A stretch of 45,052 bases of DNA from an uncultured Pseudoflavonifractor sp. (GTDB lineage: Bacteria > Bacillota > Clostridia > Oscillospirales > Oscillospiraceae). The DNA lies in NCBI GenBank assembly GCA_904419835.1, contig CAJFTA010000010.1:1-45052 (forward strand). Reading direction: 5' to 3'. The first letter of the stretch is position 1, and every line of letters begins with the position of its first letter. This document shows, piece after piece, positions 25,228 through 34,214 of this stretch. The notes beneath the pieces are model-generated. The model worked only from the letters and a program-made list of their open reading frames with translations. It was not told where the DNA came from and did no database searches. A program made the position numbers and the translations under genes.

Positions 25228-25742
25228 TCCCCTTCCCCCTTCCAGCGCACCGGGATGCCGCACACAACCTCGTACACCCGGTCCGCCAGCTCAGCCGCCG
25301 CCCGGTTGAGCCGGGCCAGGCAGGAGAGATAGTCCGCCGTCTCCTTGTCGTACTCAATTCCGTCGGAGAACAGCTCGTTGGCCACCACCACCGCCAGGGC
25401 GGCGCGGTCCTTTATCCTGTTCAGCCCGGAGCGCACCCGCTGCTCCGCCCCGGCGCGGCCCACGCCGAACCACTCGTTGGCCGCCAGGTTGGTCAGATCC
25501 TCCAGCAGCAGGGCACAGCCCTCAGGCACGCCGGCCCCTTTCAGATCCACCGGGCATTCCAGGGTGGCAAACCCCTTGCCCGCCCGCATGGCCCGGTGCC
25601 GGGCCACCCGGGCCTCGCCCTCGGCATCCCACACCTGCATGGTGGCCACATATATCTTTGTTTCCAGTCCGGAGGCGGTAATCAGATCCTCGGCAAAGGC
25701 CGACTTCCCGCTGCCGCTCCCGCCGGAGACCAGAATCAGCAT
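25224..25742 (-). CDS. cobU: Adenosylcobinamide kinase / guanylyltransferase
   Basis: A 172-residue P-loop enzyme (GGSGSGKSAFAE) that phosphorylates adenosylcobinamide and transfers GMP. The guanylylated His is expected in ARVARHRAMR, and LLLEDLTNLAANEWF follows. At the position where most CobU proteins have NEVGxGIVP it reads NELFSDGIEYD. Start ATG 25742 has GGAGGAG 6 bases upstream; an in-frame ATG at 25757 is less well placed. It overlaps cobS by 4 bases. About 200 bases with hairpins separate it from cobT. Confidence 0.9.
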   Translation of the reverse strand: MLILVSGGSGSGKSAFAEDLITASGLETKIYVATMQVWDAEGEARVARHRAMRAGKGFATLECPVDLKGAGVPEGCALLLEDLTNLAANEWFGVGRAGAEQRVRSGLNRIKDRAALAVVVANELFSDGIEYDKETADYLSCLARLNRAAAELADRVYEVVCGIPVRWKGEGE

Positions 25743-25871
25743 TGCCGTCTCCTCCATTCCCCTCATGAAATCAAAATCCGTGCGCAGCAGGACATGCGCC
25801 TGCGGAGCACACCCTAACTTGTGGCCGCAGCGGCCAAAACCACCCCCGCTGTGCAGGGGTGAGGGGGGTAT

Positions 25872-25936
25872 CAAAACCGTTGTGCCGCCCAAGGCGGCGC
25901 GGCGGTTTTGTATCCAGGGGGGATTTTCCCCCCTGG
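25872..25936. repeat. Cluster of intergenic hairpins between cobT and cobU
   Basis: A perfect hairpin (CCAGGGGGG, ATTTT loop, CCCCCCTGG; 25914-25936) lies just after the cobT stop on the minus strand. Beside it is an imperfect longer one (CAAAACCG...GCCGCC paired with GGCGGC...CGGTTTTG; 25872-25910). Further G/C-rich palindromic pieces extend to about 25820. These may be a dispersed intergenic repeat or mRNA processing or stability structures inside the operon. Confidence 0.6.
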
Positions 25937-25938
25937 AG

Positions 25939-27000
25939 TTACGTCAAAGGCTGGTAGGCCTCGATCTGCTCGTCGGCAAAGGTGGTCATGCCGTCGTACA
26001 CCGCCAGGGCCATGTCCAGCAGGGGCATGACCGCCGCCGCGCCGGTGCCCTCGCCCAGGCACATGTTGGCGTAGAGGAAGGGCTTCAGGCCCAGCTCCTC
26101 CAGCACCATGCGCCCGGCGGGCTCGTTGGAGGCGTGGCTGCCCAGCATGTAGTCCACCGCGGCGGGACACAGCCGGGCGGCGGTGAGGGCCGCGGCGGAG
26201 GAGATAAAGCCGTCCACCAGCACGGGGATGCGGCAGGCCGCGCCCCCCAGGAACACGCCGCACAACCCGGCCAGATCCAGGCCGCCCACCTTGCTCAGCA
26301 CGTCCAGCGGGTCGGCGGGGTCCGGCTTGTTGACCTGAATGGCGGTCTCAATGGCCTTGATCTTCCGCTCCAGTCCGGCGCTGGAGAGGCCCGCGCCCCG
26401 GCCCGTCACCTGTTCGGGGGGGCGGTTCAGGAACACGGAGGCCAGGGCGCTGGAGGTGGTGGTGTTGCCGATGCCCATCTCGCCGGTGCCAATGAGGCCG
26501 TAGCCCTTGCCCTTCAGCTCCCGCACCATCTCTATGCCGGTCTCCACCGCCTGCACGGCCTCCTCCCGGGTCATGGCCGGACCCTGGGTCATGTCGGCGG
26601 TGCCCCGGCGGACATTGTACTGCCGGATGCGCTCCCCCGCCACCGGCCGGGCCACACCGATGTCCACGGGGATGACCTCCGCCCCGGCGGCGGCCGCCAT
26701 GCGGCAGACGCTGGTGTCGCCGGTGGACATGTTCTCGGTGACAATAGCGGTCACCTCCTGGCCGGTCTGGGTGACCCCCTGGGCCACCACGCCGTTGTCG
26801 GCGCACATGGCGATGACGGCACGCTTACCCAGCTTCACGGCGGGGGTGCCGGTCATGCCGGCGATGCGGACCACCGCCTCCTCCAGCAGGCCCAGGCTGC
26901 GCAGAGGCTTGGCGATGGAGTCCCATCGCTGCCAGGCGGCGTCCATGGCCGCCCGGTCCGCAGGGACAATGGCTGCAAGTGTCTCCTCCAGAATGCTCAT
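25939..27000 (-). CDS. cobT: Nicotinate-nucleotide--dimethylbenzimidazole phosphoribosyltransferase
   Basis: A 353-residue enzyme that makes alpha-ribazole phosphate (or analogues with another base) for the lower ligand. ATG 27000 gives the family N-terminus MSILEETLAAIVPADRAAM. GTGEMGIGNTTTSSAL and the C-terminal GEGTGAAAVMPLLDMALAVYD with the catalytic Glu are present. The native lower-ligand base cannot be deduced. It overlaps cbiA by 4 bases. Confidence 0.95.
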   Translation of the reverse strand: MSILEETLAAIVPADRAAMDAAWQRWDSIAKPLRSLGLLEEAVVRIAGMTGTPAVKLGKRAVIAMCADNGVVAQGVTQTGQEVTAIVTENMSTGDTSVCRMAAAAGAEVIPVDIGVARPVAGERIRQYNVRRGTADMTQGPAMTREEAVQAVETGIEMVRELKGKGYGLIGTGEMGIGNTTTSSALASVFLNRPPEQVTGRGAGLSSAGLERKIKAIETAIQVNKPDPADPLDVLSKVGGLDLAGLCGVFLGGAACRIPVLVDGFISSAAALTAARLCPAAVDYMLGSHASNEPAGRMVLEELGLKPFLYANMCLGEGTGAAAVMPLLDMALAVYDGMTTFADEQIEAYQPLT

Positions 27001-28373
27001 ACACGCTCCTCCTGATATCTGGCGCATGCCCACACGAAGCGGCGGGCCGCCTCGGGACAGGCGCGGAAATGAAAATGGGGAAATCCTGCGTACAGGGTGG
27101 GGGTGTGCCAGGCGCAGTCCCAGCCCCGGCTGCCGCCGGGCTTCTGGGCGCGGAAATCCGCGCCGGGCTGCTCGCTGTCCCAGTAGTGGAACTCGTGGGC
27201 CGGGAAGCCCTCCCCTGCCCGGCACAGCAGGCCGTCCTTCCGGGCCGTCAGGGACACATAGCCGAAGCGGCCCAGCTTTCCGGTGCTGCGGGCCGTCCAT
27301 GGGAACACCCCGGCCAGGGGCTGCTCCGCGCCCCCGCTGTCCTGCAAGTACGCATGTAAGTAAAGGAACCCGCCGCACTCGGCCACAGTGGGCATGCCGC
27401 CCGCCACGGCGGAGCGGATGGCGGTTAACATTTCCGTATTCCTGGCCAGTTCCCCGGCGAAAATCTCCGGGTAACCGCCGCCCAGGTAGAGGCCGGAGCA
27501 GCCCGCCGGCAGTCCTCTGTCCTCCAGGGGGGAGAAGGGAACCAGCTCCGCCCCCAGCTTCTCCAGGGTGTCCAGGCCGTCGGCGTAGTAGAAGCAGAAG
27601 GCCCTGTCCCTGGCCACGGCGATGCGGGGCCTGCCGGGCACAGGGGGCGGGAGAGGCTCCGCCTCAAATTCCAGGGCGGGGGCGGACCGGGCCAGGGCCA
27701 GCAGGCCGTCCAGGTCCACCGTCTCCTCGGCCTGAGCGGCCAGAGCGGACAGCTTCTCCTTCAGATTGGCCACCTCTGCGGCGGTAACCAGCCCCAGGTG
27801 GCGGCTCTCCAGGGCGCAGTCCTTCCGCTCGGGGAGAAAGCCGTACACCTTTACACCGGTCTCCGTCTCAATGGCATCCCTCAGCCGGGGGTAGAGCGTG
27901 GGGGAGATCCGGTTGAGAATCACCCCGGCAATCCCGCTGTCGCTCCGGAAGTCTCGGATGCCCTTCACAGCCGCGGCGGCGGAGAGGCCCATGCCCCGGC
28001 CGTCCAGCACCAGCACGGCGGGGGTGCCTGTGGCCTTGGAGAGGTGGTAGGCGCTGGCCCTGGTGCCCATGGCCACGCCGTCGTAGTACCCCATGACTCC
28101 CTCGATGACCGCCGCGCCGCAGTCCCGGCCGTTCTCCCACAGGAGCTGGCGGGCCAGGTTTTCCCCGCAGAAGAACAGGTCCAGATTGCGGCTCCTGGCC
28201 CCGATGATCTCGCTGTGGAACATGGGGTCAATGTAGTCCGGGCCGCACTTGAAGGAGGCGGGGGACAGCCCCCGGTTCACCAGGGCCTGGAGCAGGGCGC
28301 AGGTGACGGTTGTCTTGCCTCCGCCGCTGGCGGGGGCGCAGAGGAGCAGCCGGGGCAGCGCTCCCCCGCTCAT
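26997..28373 (-). CDS. cbiA: Cobyrinic acid a,c-diamide synthase
   Basis: A 458-residue ATP-dependent amidotransferase acting on the a- and c-carboxylates. The N-terminus has LLLCAPASGGGKTTVTCALL; GPDYIDPMFH is a further family motif. The C-terminal glutaminase has YLGGGYPE, the nucleophile Cys in AECGGFLYL and the His in HEFHYWDSE. ATG 28373 is chosen for the family N-terminus and the 4-base overlap with cbiET. Confidence 0.95.
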   Translation of the reverse strand: MSGGALPRLLLCAPASGGGKTTVTCALLQALVNRGLSPASFKCGPDYIDPMFHSEIIGARSRNLDLFFCGENLARQLLWENGRDCGAAVIEGVMGYYDGVAMGTRASAYHLSKATGTPAVLVLDGRGMGLSAAAAVKGIRDFRSDSGIAGVILNRISPTLYPRLRDAIETETGVKVYGFLPERKDCALESRHLGLVTAAEVANLKEKLSALAAQAEETVDLDGLLALARSAPALEFEAEPLPPPVPGRPRIAVARDRAFCFYYADGLDTLEKLGAELVPFSPLEDRGLPAGCSGLYLGGGYPEIFAGELARNTEMLTAIRSAVAGGMPTVAECGGFLYLHAYLQDSGGAEQPLAGVFPWTARSTGKLGRFGYVSLTARKDGLLCRAGEGFPAHEFHYWDSEQPGADFRAQKPGGSRGWDCAWHTPTLYAGFPHFHFRACPEAARRFVWACARYQEERV

Positions 28374-29584
28374 CCCTGCCCCTCCCCGGAGATGAGCCAC
28401 ACCGGGTTCTGGGCGTTCATCATGTGGTAGGGGCCCACGGCTCTGGCCTTGCTGACGGCAATCTGGGCGATCTCCACGTTGGCCAGGCCCATGCCCTCAA
28501 AGCACCGCATGGCCTCCCCCAGGGTCTCCAGGGTGATGGCGGCGGCCACCACACGGGCGGCGGGGTTCCTGCGGAACACGATGCCCAGAATCTCCCCCAG
28601 GCTGCCCGAGGTGCCCCCCAGGAACACCCGGTCGGGGGCGGGCAGGCCCTCCAGGGCCCCCGGGGCCTCCCCGGCCACCAGATGGAGGTTGGACACGCCG
28701 AACCTGGCCTTGTTCTTGGAGAGAAGCTCCAGGGCCTCCTGCTTTTTCTCAATGGCGAACACGTCGCCGTCGGGGATGGACCGGGCGCACTCCACCGATA
28801 CAGATCCGGTGCCCGCGCCCACGTCCCACACCTTCTGGCCCGGCTCCAGGCGGAGCTTCACCAGGGCCAGGGCCCGGACCTCCTCCTTGGTCATGGGCAC
28901 GTCCCCCCGGAGGAAATCGTCGTCGGTGAGGGAGGGGATATAGGCCCTGCCCCGGTCGGGGCTGGGGTTGACCGCCAGCATCACGGCCAGCGGGTCGAAC
29001 TCCTCCTCCGCCAGCTCCTGGGCGGCGCCGTAGGTAATGCGCTCGTCCTCATAGGACAGCCGCTCCCCCACCCAGACGCTGACCTGGCCCAGGCCCCGGT
29101 CCCGCAGGCGGGCGCACAGCTCCGCCGGGCCGTTGTCCCCGCCGGTGAGGAAAAAGGTCTTGGCGTTCCGGCCCACCTCGGCGGCGGCGTCGCAGCTGCG
29201 GCCGTGGGCGCTGACCAGATGGACGTCCTGCCAGGTGGTGTGAATCCGGGCGCAGAAGTACACCAGACTGCTGATTCCGGGGATGGCGATGACCTCCCGC
29301 TCCTCCTCCAGGAGGGGGTAGAGGTTCTTGGCGCCGCTGTAAAAGCCCACGTCGCCGGACAGCAGCACGCCCACGGTGCAGCGGCTGTCCTGGCTGAGGA
29401 TGCAGCCGGCGATCTCCTGGGCGGGGATAATGGCCTCCGTCCGCTTACCCTTGTCCTGCCAGGACTCCAGCAGACGGGGCGCGCCGATGAGCAGGTCGCA
29501 GGCGTCAATGGCGTCGGCGGCGTCGGCGGTCAGGGTACCGCCGTCCCCCATGCCCACGCCAATCAGATAAACCGGGCTCTTCAT
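28370..29584 (-). CDS. cbiET: Cobalt-precorrin-7 C5-methyltransferase / cobalt-precorrin-6B C15-methyltransferase fusion
   Basis: A 404-residue fusion. Residues 1 to about 205 are CbiE (VYLIGVGMGDGGTLTADAADAI; SGDVGFYSGAKNL). Residues about 215-404 are CbiT, a class I SAM methyltransferase that also decarboxylates the side chain (KVWDVGAGTGSVSVECAR; FLGGTSGSLGEIL). The separate CbiE and CbiT of Salmonella are fused here, as in the aerobic CobL. It overlaps cbiA by 4 bases. Confidence 0.95.
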   Translation of the reverse strand: MKSPVYLIGVGMGDGGTLTADAADAIDACDLLIGAPRLLESWQDKGKRTEAIIPAQEIAGCILSQDSRCTVGVLLSGDVGFYSGAKNLYPLLEEEREVIAIPGISSLVYFCARIHTTWQDVHLVSAHGRSCDAAAEVGRNAKTFFLTGGDNGPAELCARLRDRGLGQVSVWVGERLSYEDERITYGAAQELAEEEFDPLAVMLAVNPSPDRGRAYIPSLTDDDFLRGDVPMTKEEVRALALVKLRLEPGQKVWDVGAGTGSVSVECARSIPDGDVFAIEKKQEALELLSKNKARFGVSNLHLVAGEAPGALEGLPAPDRVFLGGTSGSLGEILGIVFRRNPAARVVAAAITLETLGEAMRCFEGMGLANVEIAQIAVSKARAVGPYHMMNAQNPVWLISGEGQG

Positions 29585-29610
29585 GGCTGTCTCTCTCCTT
29601 TATCTCTCCA

Positions 29611-30357
29611 TTAAAATGCCCGGGACAGAAATTCCTCCATCTCTTCCAGGCTCAATCCGGTCTCCCGGCAGGGGCGGTCGATGACCAGCAGGGCCGCCCC
29701 CACGTCCCGGGCGGCGGCGGCCTTCTCCCAGAAGCCGCCGGTCCCCCCGCTGGCCTTGGTGACCATCACGCTGATGTTAAATTGCTCCATCATGGCAGTG
29801 TTGAGCTCCTTGGAAAAGGGGCCCTGCATGCAGATGATGTGGGCCGGGGGGAATCCCAGCTCCAGGCAGCGGTTCAGGGAGTCCGGAGCGGGCAGCACAC
29901 GGGGAAATACCCGCTCCCGCAGACCGGGGACTGCGTAGCAGTCCAGCTCCTTGCTGCCGGTGGTGAGGAGGACGTTGCCCTCCATGTCCAGCAGCATCTC
30001 CGCCGCTGTTTTGGCGTCGGGGGCGTGGATCCAGCCCTCGTCCTCCGGCGGGCCCTCCCGCACCAGCCGGAGATAGGGCACACCGGCCTCTCCCGCCGCC
30101 GCCTTCAGATTGGCGCTGACCACGGAGGCGTAGGGGTGGGTGGCGTCCACCGCGTAGTCAAAATGACCCGCCGCCAGCAGGGCTGTCATGCCCGCCTGGT
30201 CCAGCCGTCCCACATGGACGGTGACACCCTCGGTCTCAGGGGCCAGGGTGCCGCCGTACTCGGTGGCGGCGCAGTAGGTCACCTTGTCTCCCCGCTCATC
30301 CAGCCACTGGGCCAGCATGCGGCCCTCGGTGGTGCCGCCGAAGAGCAGAATTTCCAC
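29611..30357 (-). CDS. cbiJ: Cobalt-precorrin-6A reductase
   Basis: A 248-residue NAD(P)H-dependent reductase. The N-terminal MEILLFGGTTEGRMLAQWL and VDATHPYASVVSANL are family hallmarks, and ITKASGGTGGFWEK-like residues occur near the C-terminus. The start is GTG (30357), preceded by AAGGAGGAA at good spacing. It lies 26 bases before cbiET. Confidence 0.94.
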   Translation of the reverse strand: MEILLFGGTTEGRMLAQWLDERGDKVTYCAATEYGGTLAPETEGVTVHVGRLDQAGMTALLAAGHFDYAVDATHPYASVVSANLKAAAGEAGVPYLRLVREGPPEDEGWIHAPDAKTAAEMLLDMEGNVLLTTGSKELDCYAVPGLRERVFPRVLPAPDSLNRCLELGFPPAHIICMQGPFSKELNTAMMEQFNISVMVTKASGGTGGFWEKAAAARDVGAALLVIDRPCRETGLSLEEMEEFLSRAF

Positions 30358-30384
30358 GCTGATTCCTCCTTCTGTCCGGGATGC

Positions 30385-31128
30385 TTACTCCTCCCGGGAA
30401 CCCACGCCCCGGTAGCCCCGGGGGGTGACCATCCTGCCGTTCAGGTTCATGGTGGCGCTGCTGCCCACAAACACGGTGGTGAACATGTCCACCTTCTCGT
30501 CTCTCAGATCCGCCAGGGTGAGGAGCTTGCTCTCCTCCCCCTCCCGGCCGATGTTGCGCACCCAGCCGCACACCGTGCCCGGGTCCTTGACCTTCAGCAG
30601 GATGTCGCAGGCCCGGCGCAGGTGGTCGGGGCGGCTGTGGCTCATGGGGTTGTAGATGCACAGGACAAAATCCGCCTCGGCTGCGCAGGTGAGCCGCTTT
30701 TCAATCCGTTCCCAGGGGGTGAGCAGGTCGGACAGGGACACCACGGCAAAGTCGTGGGTCAGGGGCGCGCCCAGCACGGCGGCGCCGCCGCAGGCGGCGG
30801 TGATGCCGGGCACCACCTCGATGTCCACCGGCGGATAGTCCCGGGCCACCTCGTAGATAAGGCCCGCCATGCCGTACACGCCGGAGTCGCCGGAGCACAC
30901 CATGGCCACGTCGTGGCCCTCCAGGGCGGCCTCCACCGCCGCCCGGCACCGGTCTACTTCCTTGCGCATGCCGGTGGAGCGGTACTCCTTGTCGGGGAAC
31001 TCGTCCTGAATCAGGGCCACATAGGCGGTGTACCCCACCACCAGGTCGCAGGCGGCCAGAGCCGCTCTGGCCCGGCCGGTCAGGTCGGCGCCCGCGCCGG
31101 GGCCCAGGCCGATTACGGTCACTTTCAT
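30385..31128 (-). CDS. cbiH: Cobalt-precorrin-3 C17-methyltransferase
   Basis: A 247-residue tetrapyrrole methylase that methylates C17 and contracts the ring. It starts KVTVIGLGPGAGADLTGRA, and has CSGDSGVYGMAGL, PGITAACGGAAVLGAPLTHDFAVVSLSD written as consecutive motifs, and LCIYNPMSHSRP. These features separate CbiH/CobJ from the other methylases in the cluster. ATG 31128; 27 bases separate it from cbiJ. Confidence 0.94.
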   Translation of the reverse strand: MKVTVIGLGPGAGADLTGRARAALAACDLVVGYTAYVALIQDEFPDKEYRSTGMRKEVDRCRAAVEAALEGHDVAMVCSGDSGVYGMAGLIYEVARDYPPVDIEVVPGITAACGGAAVLGAPLTHDFAVVSLSDLLTPWERIEKRLTCAAEADFVLCIYNPMSHSRPDHLRRACDILLKVKDPGTVCGWVRNIGREGEESKLLTLADLRDEKVDMFTTVFVGSSATMNLNGRMVTPRGYRGVGSREE

Positions 31129-31170
31129 CCAAAAACCTCCACACGCGCCCTGGGGCGCGGCATTTTCTTT

Positions 31171-32199
31171 TTAATCAAATGTCAGCCGCAGGGGCAGCAG
31201 GGCAGCCGCCACGGTGACGCCGCCCGCCGCCCGCTTGGGGATGACCAGCCGCCCGCCGCCCAGCACGGCGGCGCGCTCGCACACGTTGTCCACTCCGGTG
31301 ACCCCCTTCACGAAGTCCGAGGGGGTGAAGTCTCCCTCCGCCCGGAGCAGCTCCTCCGGGCTGTAGCAGTTCAATTTCCAGCCCCGGCGGGCGCAGAAGG
31401 CCAGCAGCCCCGCCTCGTCCTTCTTCAGGTCGATGGTACCCACTCCGGCCACCGCTTTGGGGGAGAACCCGTGCTCCGCCAGGGCGGCGTCCACGGCGGC
31501 GGCAATGGCCTCCTCGGTTGTACCCCGGCGGCAGCCGATGCCCAGCCGGAGCACCCGGGGTACCAGCCGCAGCCCGTTCCCAAAGGGCAGGGGGTCCGTC
31601 TTTGCGGTGACGGAAAAGCCGATGCTTGCTTCTCCCTCCGTCACGCCCCGGGGCAGAGGGCCGTCCACCGGGAAATCGCTGGCAAAGCCCACCTTCTCCC
31701 CGGCAAGGAGAGCGGCGGAGACCGCCTTGGCAGCCGCTCTGTCCTCCATGGCGAAGCCCTGCCGGGCGGCCCACTGGTCCACGGCGAAGAGGCCGTTGAC
31801 GTCGGTGGCGGTGGACACCGCCGCCTGTCCGCCGGTGAGGGCGGCGATGCGCCGGGCCAGGTCGTTGGCGCCCCCCACGTGGCCGGACAGGAGGGGCACC
31901 GCCCAGCGTCCCGCCTCATCCACCGCCGCCACAGCCGGGTCGGTAAACTTATCCTTCACATGGGGGGCGATGGCCCGGACGGCGATGCCGCAGGCCCCCA
32001 CGAAGATGAGGCCGTCTGCCCGGGCAAATGCCCGGGCCGTCCAGTCCGCCAGGCTGTCCATGGCGGGCAGGTCCAGCTCCGCCGCCAGCCGGGCGGGGAC
32101 GGACAGGGTACATTCCTCCCCCTCCGCCGCCAGCGCCGCCGCCAGCCGCCGCCCCAGTGCTGCTCCCCGGGCGGTGAAGGCGGCCATGGCCAGCTTCAT
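31171..32199 (-). CDS. cbiG: Cobalt-precorrin-5A hydrolase
   Basis: A 342-residue protein that opens the delta-lactone and releases the C20 fragment as acetaldehyde. GACGIAVRAIAPHVKDK, LLSGHVGGANDLARRIA and TATDVNG are typical of the N-terminal and central domains. The C-terminal domain has GIGCRRGTTEEAI and GVGTIDLKKDEAGL. It overlaps cbiF by 4 bases. Confidence 0.95.
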   Translation of the reverse strand: MKLAMAAFTARGAALGRRLAAALAAEGEECTLSVPARLAAELDLPAMDSLADWTARAFARADGLIFVGACGIAVRAIAPHVKDKFTDPAVAAVDEAGRWAVPLLSGHVGGANDLARRIAALTGGQAAVSTATDVNGLFAVDQWAARQGFAMEDRAAAKAVSAALLAGEKVGFASDFPVDGPLPRGVTEGEASIGFSVTAKTDPLPFGNGLRLVPRVLRLGIGCRRGTTEEAIAAAVDAALAEHGFSPKAVAGVGTIDLKKDEAGLLAFCARRGWKLNCYSPEELLRAEGDFTPSDFVKGVTGVDNVCERAAVLGGGRLVIPKRAAGGVTVAAALLPLRLTFD

Positions 32200-32954
32200 C
32201 CCTCGGTCCCCTTCCGGCAGCCGTGGGTGAAGGCGGGGTCGTAGAGCTTGGAGCGCTCGTACTCCGTGCCCAGGAAGCCGCCCACGGTGATAAGGGCGGT
32301 CTTGGTGACGTGGTTGGCTTTGGCGGTCTCAGCCAGGGTGGACACAGTGCAGCGGTACACCTTCTGGTCGGGCCAGGTGGCCTTGTACACGATGGCCGCC
32401 GGGGTGTCGGGGGCATAGCCGCCCTTCATCAGCTCCCTCTCCACATCCTCCAGCAGCCCGGTGGACAGGAAGAGCACCATGGTGCAGCCGTGGGAGGCCA
32501 TCTTGGCCAGGGCCTCGCCCTCGGGTACGGGGGTGCGGCCCGCCATGCGGGTGATGATAACAGATTGTGATACATCAGGGAGCGTATACTCCGCGTTGAG
32601 GGCCGCGGCGGCGCCGGAGAAGGAGGACACGCCGGGGGTCACGTCGTAGGACACGCCCATCCTGTCCAGCTGGTCCATCTGCTCCCGGATGGCGCCGTAG
32701 AGGGAGGGGTCGCCGGTGTGGAGCCGGACGGTGGTCTTGCCCTCCCCCTCGGCCTGCTCCATAACGGAGAGCACCTCCTCCAGTGTCATGGACGCGCTGT
32801 CGTACACGGCGCAGCCCTCCTTGCGGCCCTCCAGCAGCGCCGGGTTCACCAGGGAACCGGCATAGATGATCACGTCGGCCTCGGCCAGCAGCCGGGCGCC
32901 CCGCAGGGTGATGAGGTCGGGTGCGCCGGGACCGGCGCCGATAAAGTGTACCAT
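32196..32954 (-). CDS. cbiF: Cobalt-precorrin-4 C11-methyltransferase
   Basis: A 252-residue SAM-dependent methylase. It starts MVHFIGAGPGAPDLITLRG and has DVIIYAGSLVNPALL, RLHTGDPSLYGAI and TPGVSSFSGAAAALNAEYT, a combination characteristic of CbiF/CobM. It lies 18 bases after cbiD and overlaps cbiG by 4 bases. Confidence 0.95.
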   Translation of the reverse strand: MVHFIGAGPGAPDLITLRGARLLAEADVIIYAGSLVNPALLEGRKEGCAVYDSASMTLEEVLSVMEQAEGEGKTTVRLHTGDPSLYGAIREQMDQLDRMGVSYDVTPGVSSFSGAAAALNAEYTLPDVSQSVIITRMAGRTPVPEGEALAKMASHGCTMVLFLSTGLLEDVERELMKGGYAPDTPAAIVYKATWPDQKVYRCTVSTLAETAKANHVTKTALITVGGFLGTEYERSKLYDPAFTHGCRKGTEG

Positions 32955-32972
32955 ATCAGTGAGCCTCCGTTT

Positions 32973-34127
32973 TTATGTTCTCTCGTTTTGCTCCGCCCGG
33001 TGGCGCGCCAGCAGCCGCGCCGCGCCGGGGGTCTGTCCCAGAATGCCAAACCGGTTGGAAAAGAAAATGGCCTCGATCTCCATGTCCGTCCCCGCCCGGG
33101 CCTTGAGCCGCCGGTCCAGAGCCGCCGCCAGAGAGGCCGTCACGTCCTCCAGCAGGCCGGCCTCCTCCAGCAGCGCCGCCGCGCCGTCGGTGGTGGGGGC
33201 CTCAAAGACCCGCTCCACCAGGGCCCGGTCCCCGCCGCACAGGGCGGTGTGGGCGGCCATGGTCTCTCCCCGGCCGTCGGCGGTGCGGGAGTGGGTGTTC
33301 ATAATGCCCGCCGCCACCTTCACCAGCTTGCCCAGGTGGCCCACCAGCAGGAGGGATCGGAACCCCAGCCCCCGGGCGTGGTCGATAGCCTCCCCCACAT
33401 AGTTGCTGCACAACGCCCAGCGGTCCAGCTTCAGGCCCAGCACGTCCCGGGCAAAGTCCTCGCCGTAGTTGCCCGGGGTGACCAGCACGTCCTCCCCGCC
33501 GGCGGCGTACACCAAATCCAGCTCCAGGCGGACCGAGCGGATGAGGGCCTCCTCGCTCATGGGCCGGACGATGCCGCTGGTGCCCAGGATGGAGATGCCT
33601 CCCTCAATGCCCAGCCGGGGATTGAAGGTGCCGCCCGCCAGCCGCCGGCCCTCGGGTACGGAGATGACGGCCCGCAGCCCGCCGGACGCGCCCGCCGCCC
33701 TCAGCGCGGCCTGGGCCTGCGCCCGGATCATCCGCCGGGGGGTGGAGTTGATGGCCGCCGCGCCCACCGGCTGGTCCAGGCCGGGCCTGGTGACCCGGCC
33801 CACGCCCTCTCCGCCGTCGATCTCCACGCCGGGGATGCCTGTCCGCTCCACCCGGGCGAAAATCAGGGCGCCGTCGGTGATGTCCGGGTCGTCGCCCCCG
33901 TCCTTGCGGACGGCGCAGGCCGCCCAGCCCGGCCCGGCGGAGAGCTCCAGCAGCTCGGCCTCCACCGGGATGCCCGCCGGGGTGTCCACCCGGACGGCGC
34001 TCAGCCTCCGCCCTGTGAGCAGCAGCTCCGCCGCCCCCCGGACCGCCGCCGCCGCGCAGGTGCCGGTGGTATAGCCGCAGCGCAGCTTCCTGTCGCCCAC
34101 ATCAATATAGTGTTCCAGCTTTGCCAT
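32973..34127 (-). CDS. cbiD: Cobalt-precorrin-5B C1-methyltransferase
   Basis: A 384-residue methyltransferase found only in the anaerobic pathway, so it fixes the pathway type. Motifs are LRCGYTTGTCAAAAVRGA, VRKDGGDDPDITDGALIFA and GTSGIVRPMSEEALI. It is the first gene of the large cobalamin unit. It starts about 24 bases after the riboswitch terminator, with AGGAGG before the ATG. Confidence 0.95.
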   Translation of the reverse strand: MAKLEHYIDVGDRKLRCGYTTGTCAAAAVRGAAELLLTGRRLSAVRVDTPAGIPVEAELLELSAGPGWAACAVRKDGGDDPDITDGALIFARVERTGIPGVEIDGGEGVGRVTRPGLDQPVGAAAINSTPRRMIRAQAQAALRAAGASGGLRAVISVPEGRRLAGGTFNPRLGIEGGISILGTSGIVRPMSEEALIRSVRLELDLVYAAGGEDVLVTPGNYGEDFARDVLGLKLDRWALCSNYVGEAIDHARGLGFRSLLLVGHLGKLVKVAAGIMNTHSRTADGRGETMAAHTALCGGDRALVERVFEAPTTDGAAALLEEAGLLEDVTASLAAALDRRLKARAGTDMEIEAIFFSNRFGILGQTPGAARLLARHRAEQNERT

Positions 34128-34150
34128 AGCGCCTCCTGGGACCGGCAGAC

Positions 34151-34184
34151 AAAAAACGGGCCCTTCCCAATGGAAAGGCCCGCG
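34151..34184 (-). terminator. Terminator of cobalamin riboswitch 2
   Basis: On the minus strand CGGGCCTTTCC pairs with GGGAAGGGCCCG around ATT and is followed by TTTTTTG. It lies between the riboswitch B12 box and cbiD, so the switch probably works by premature termination. Confidence 0.9.
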
Positions 34185-34214
34185 TTTGACGTATGCCAGT
34201 ACCCTCCACCTCAG

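Noticed and set aside
27001..27378. Extension of cobT upstream of 27000
   Set aside because: It overlaps the cbiA C-terminus out of frame, and the normal CobT N-terminus starts at 27000.
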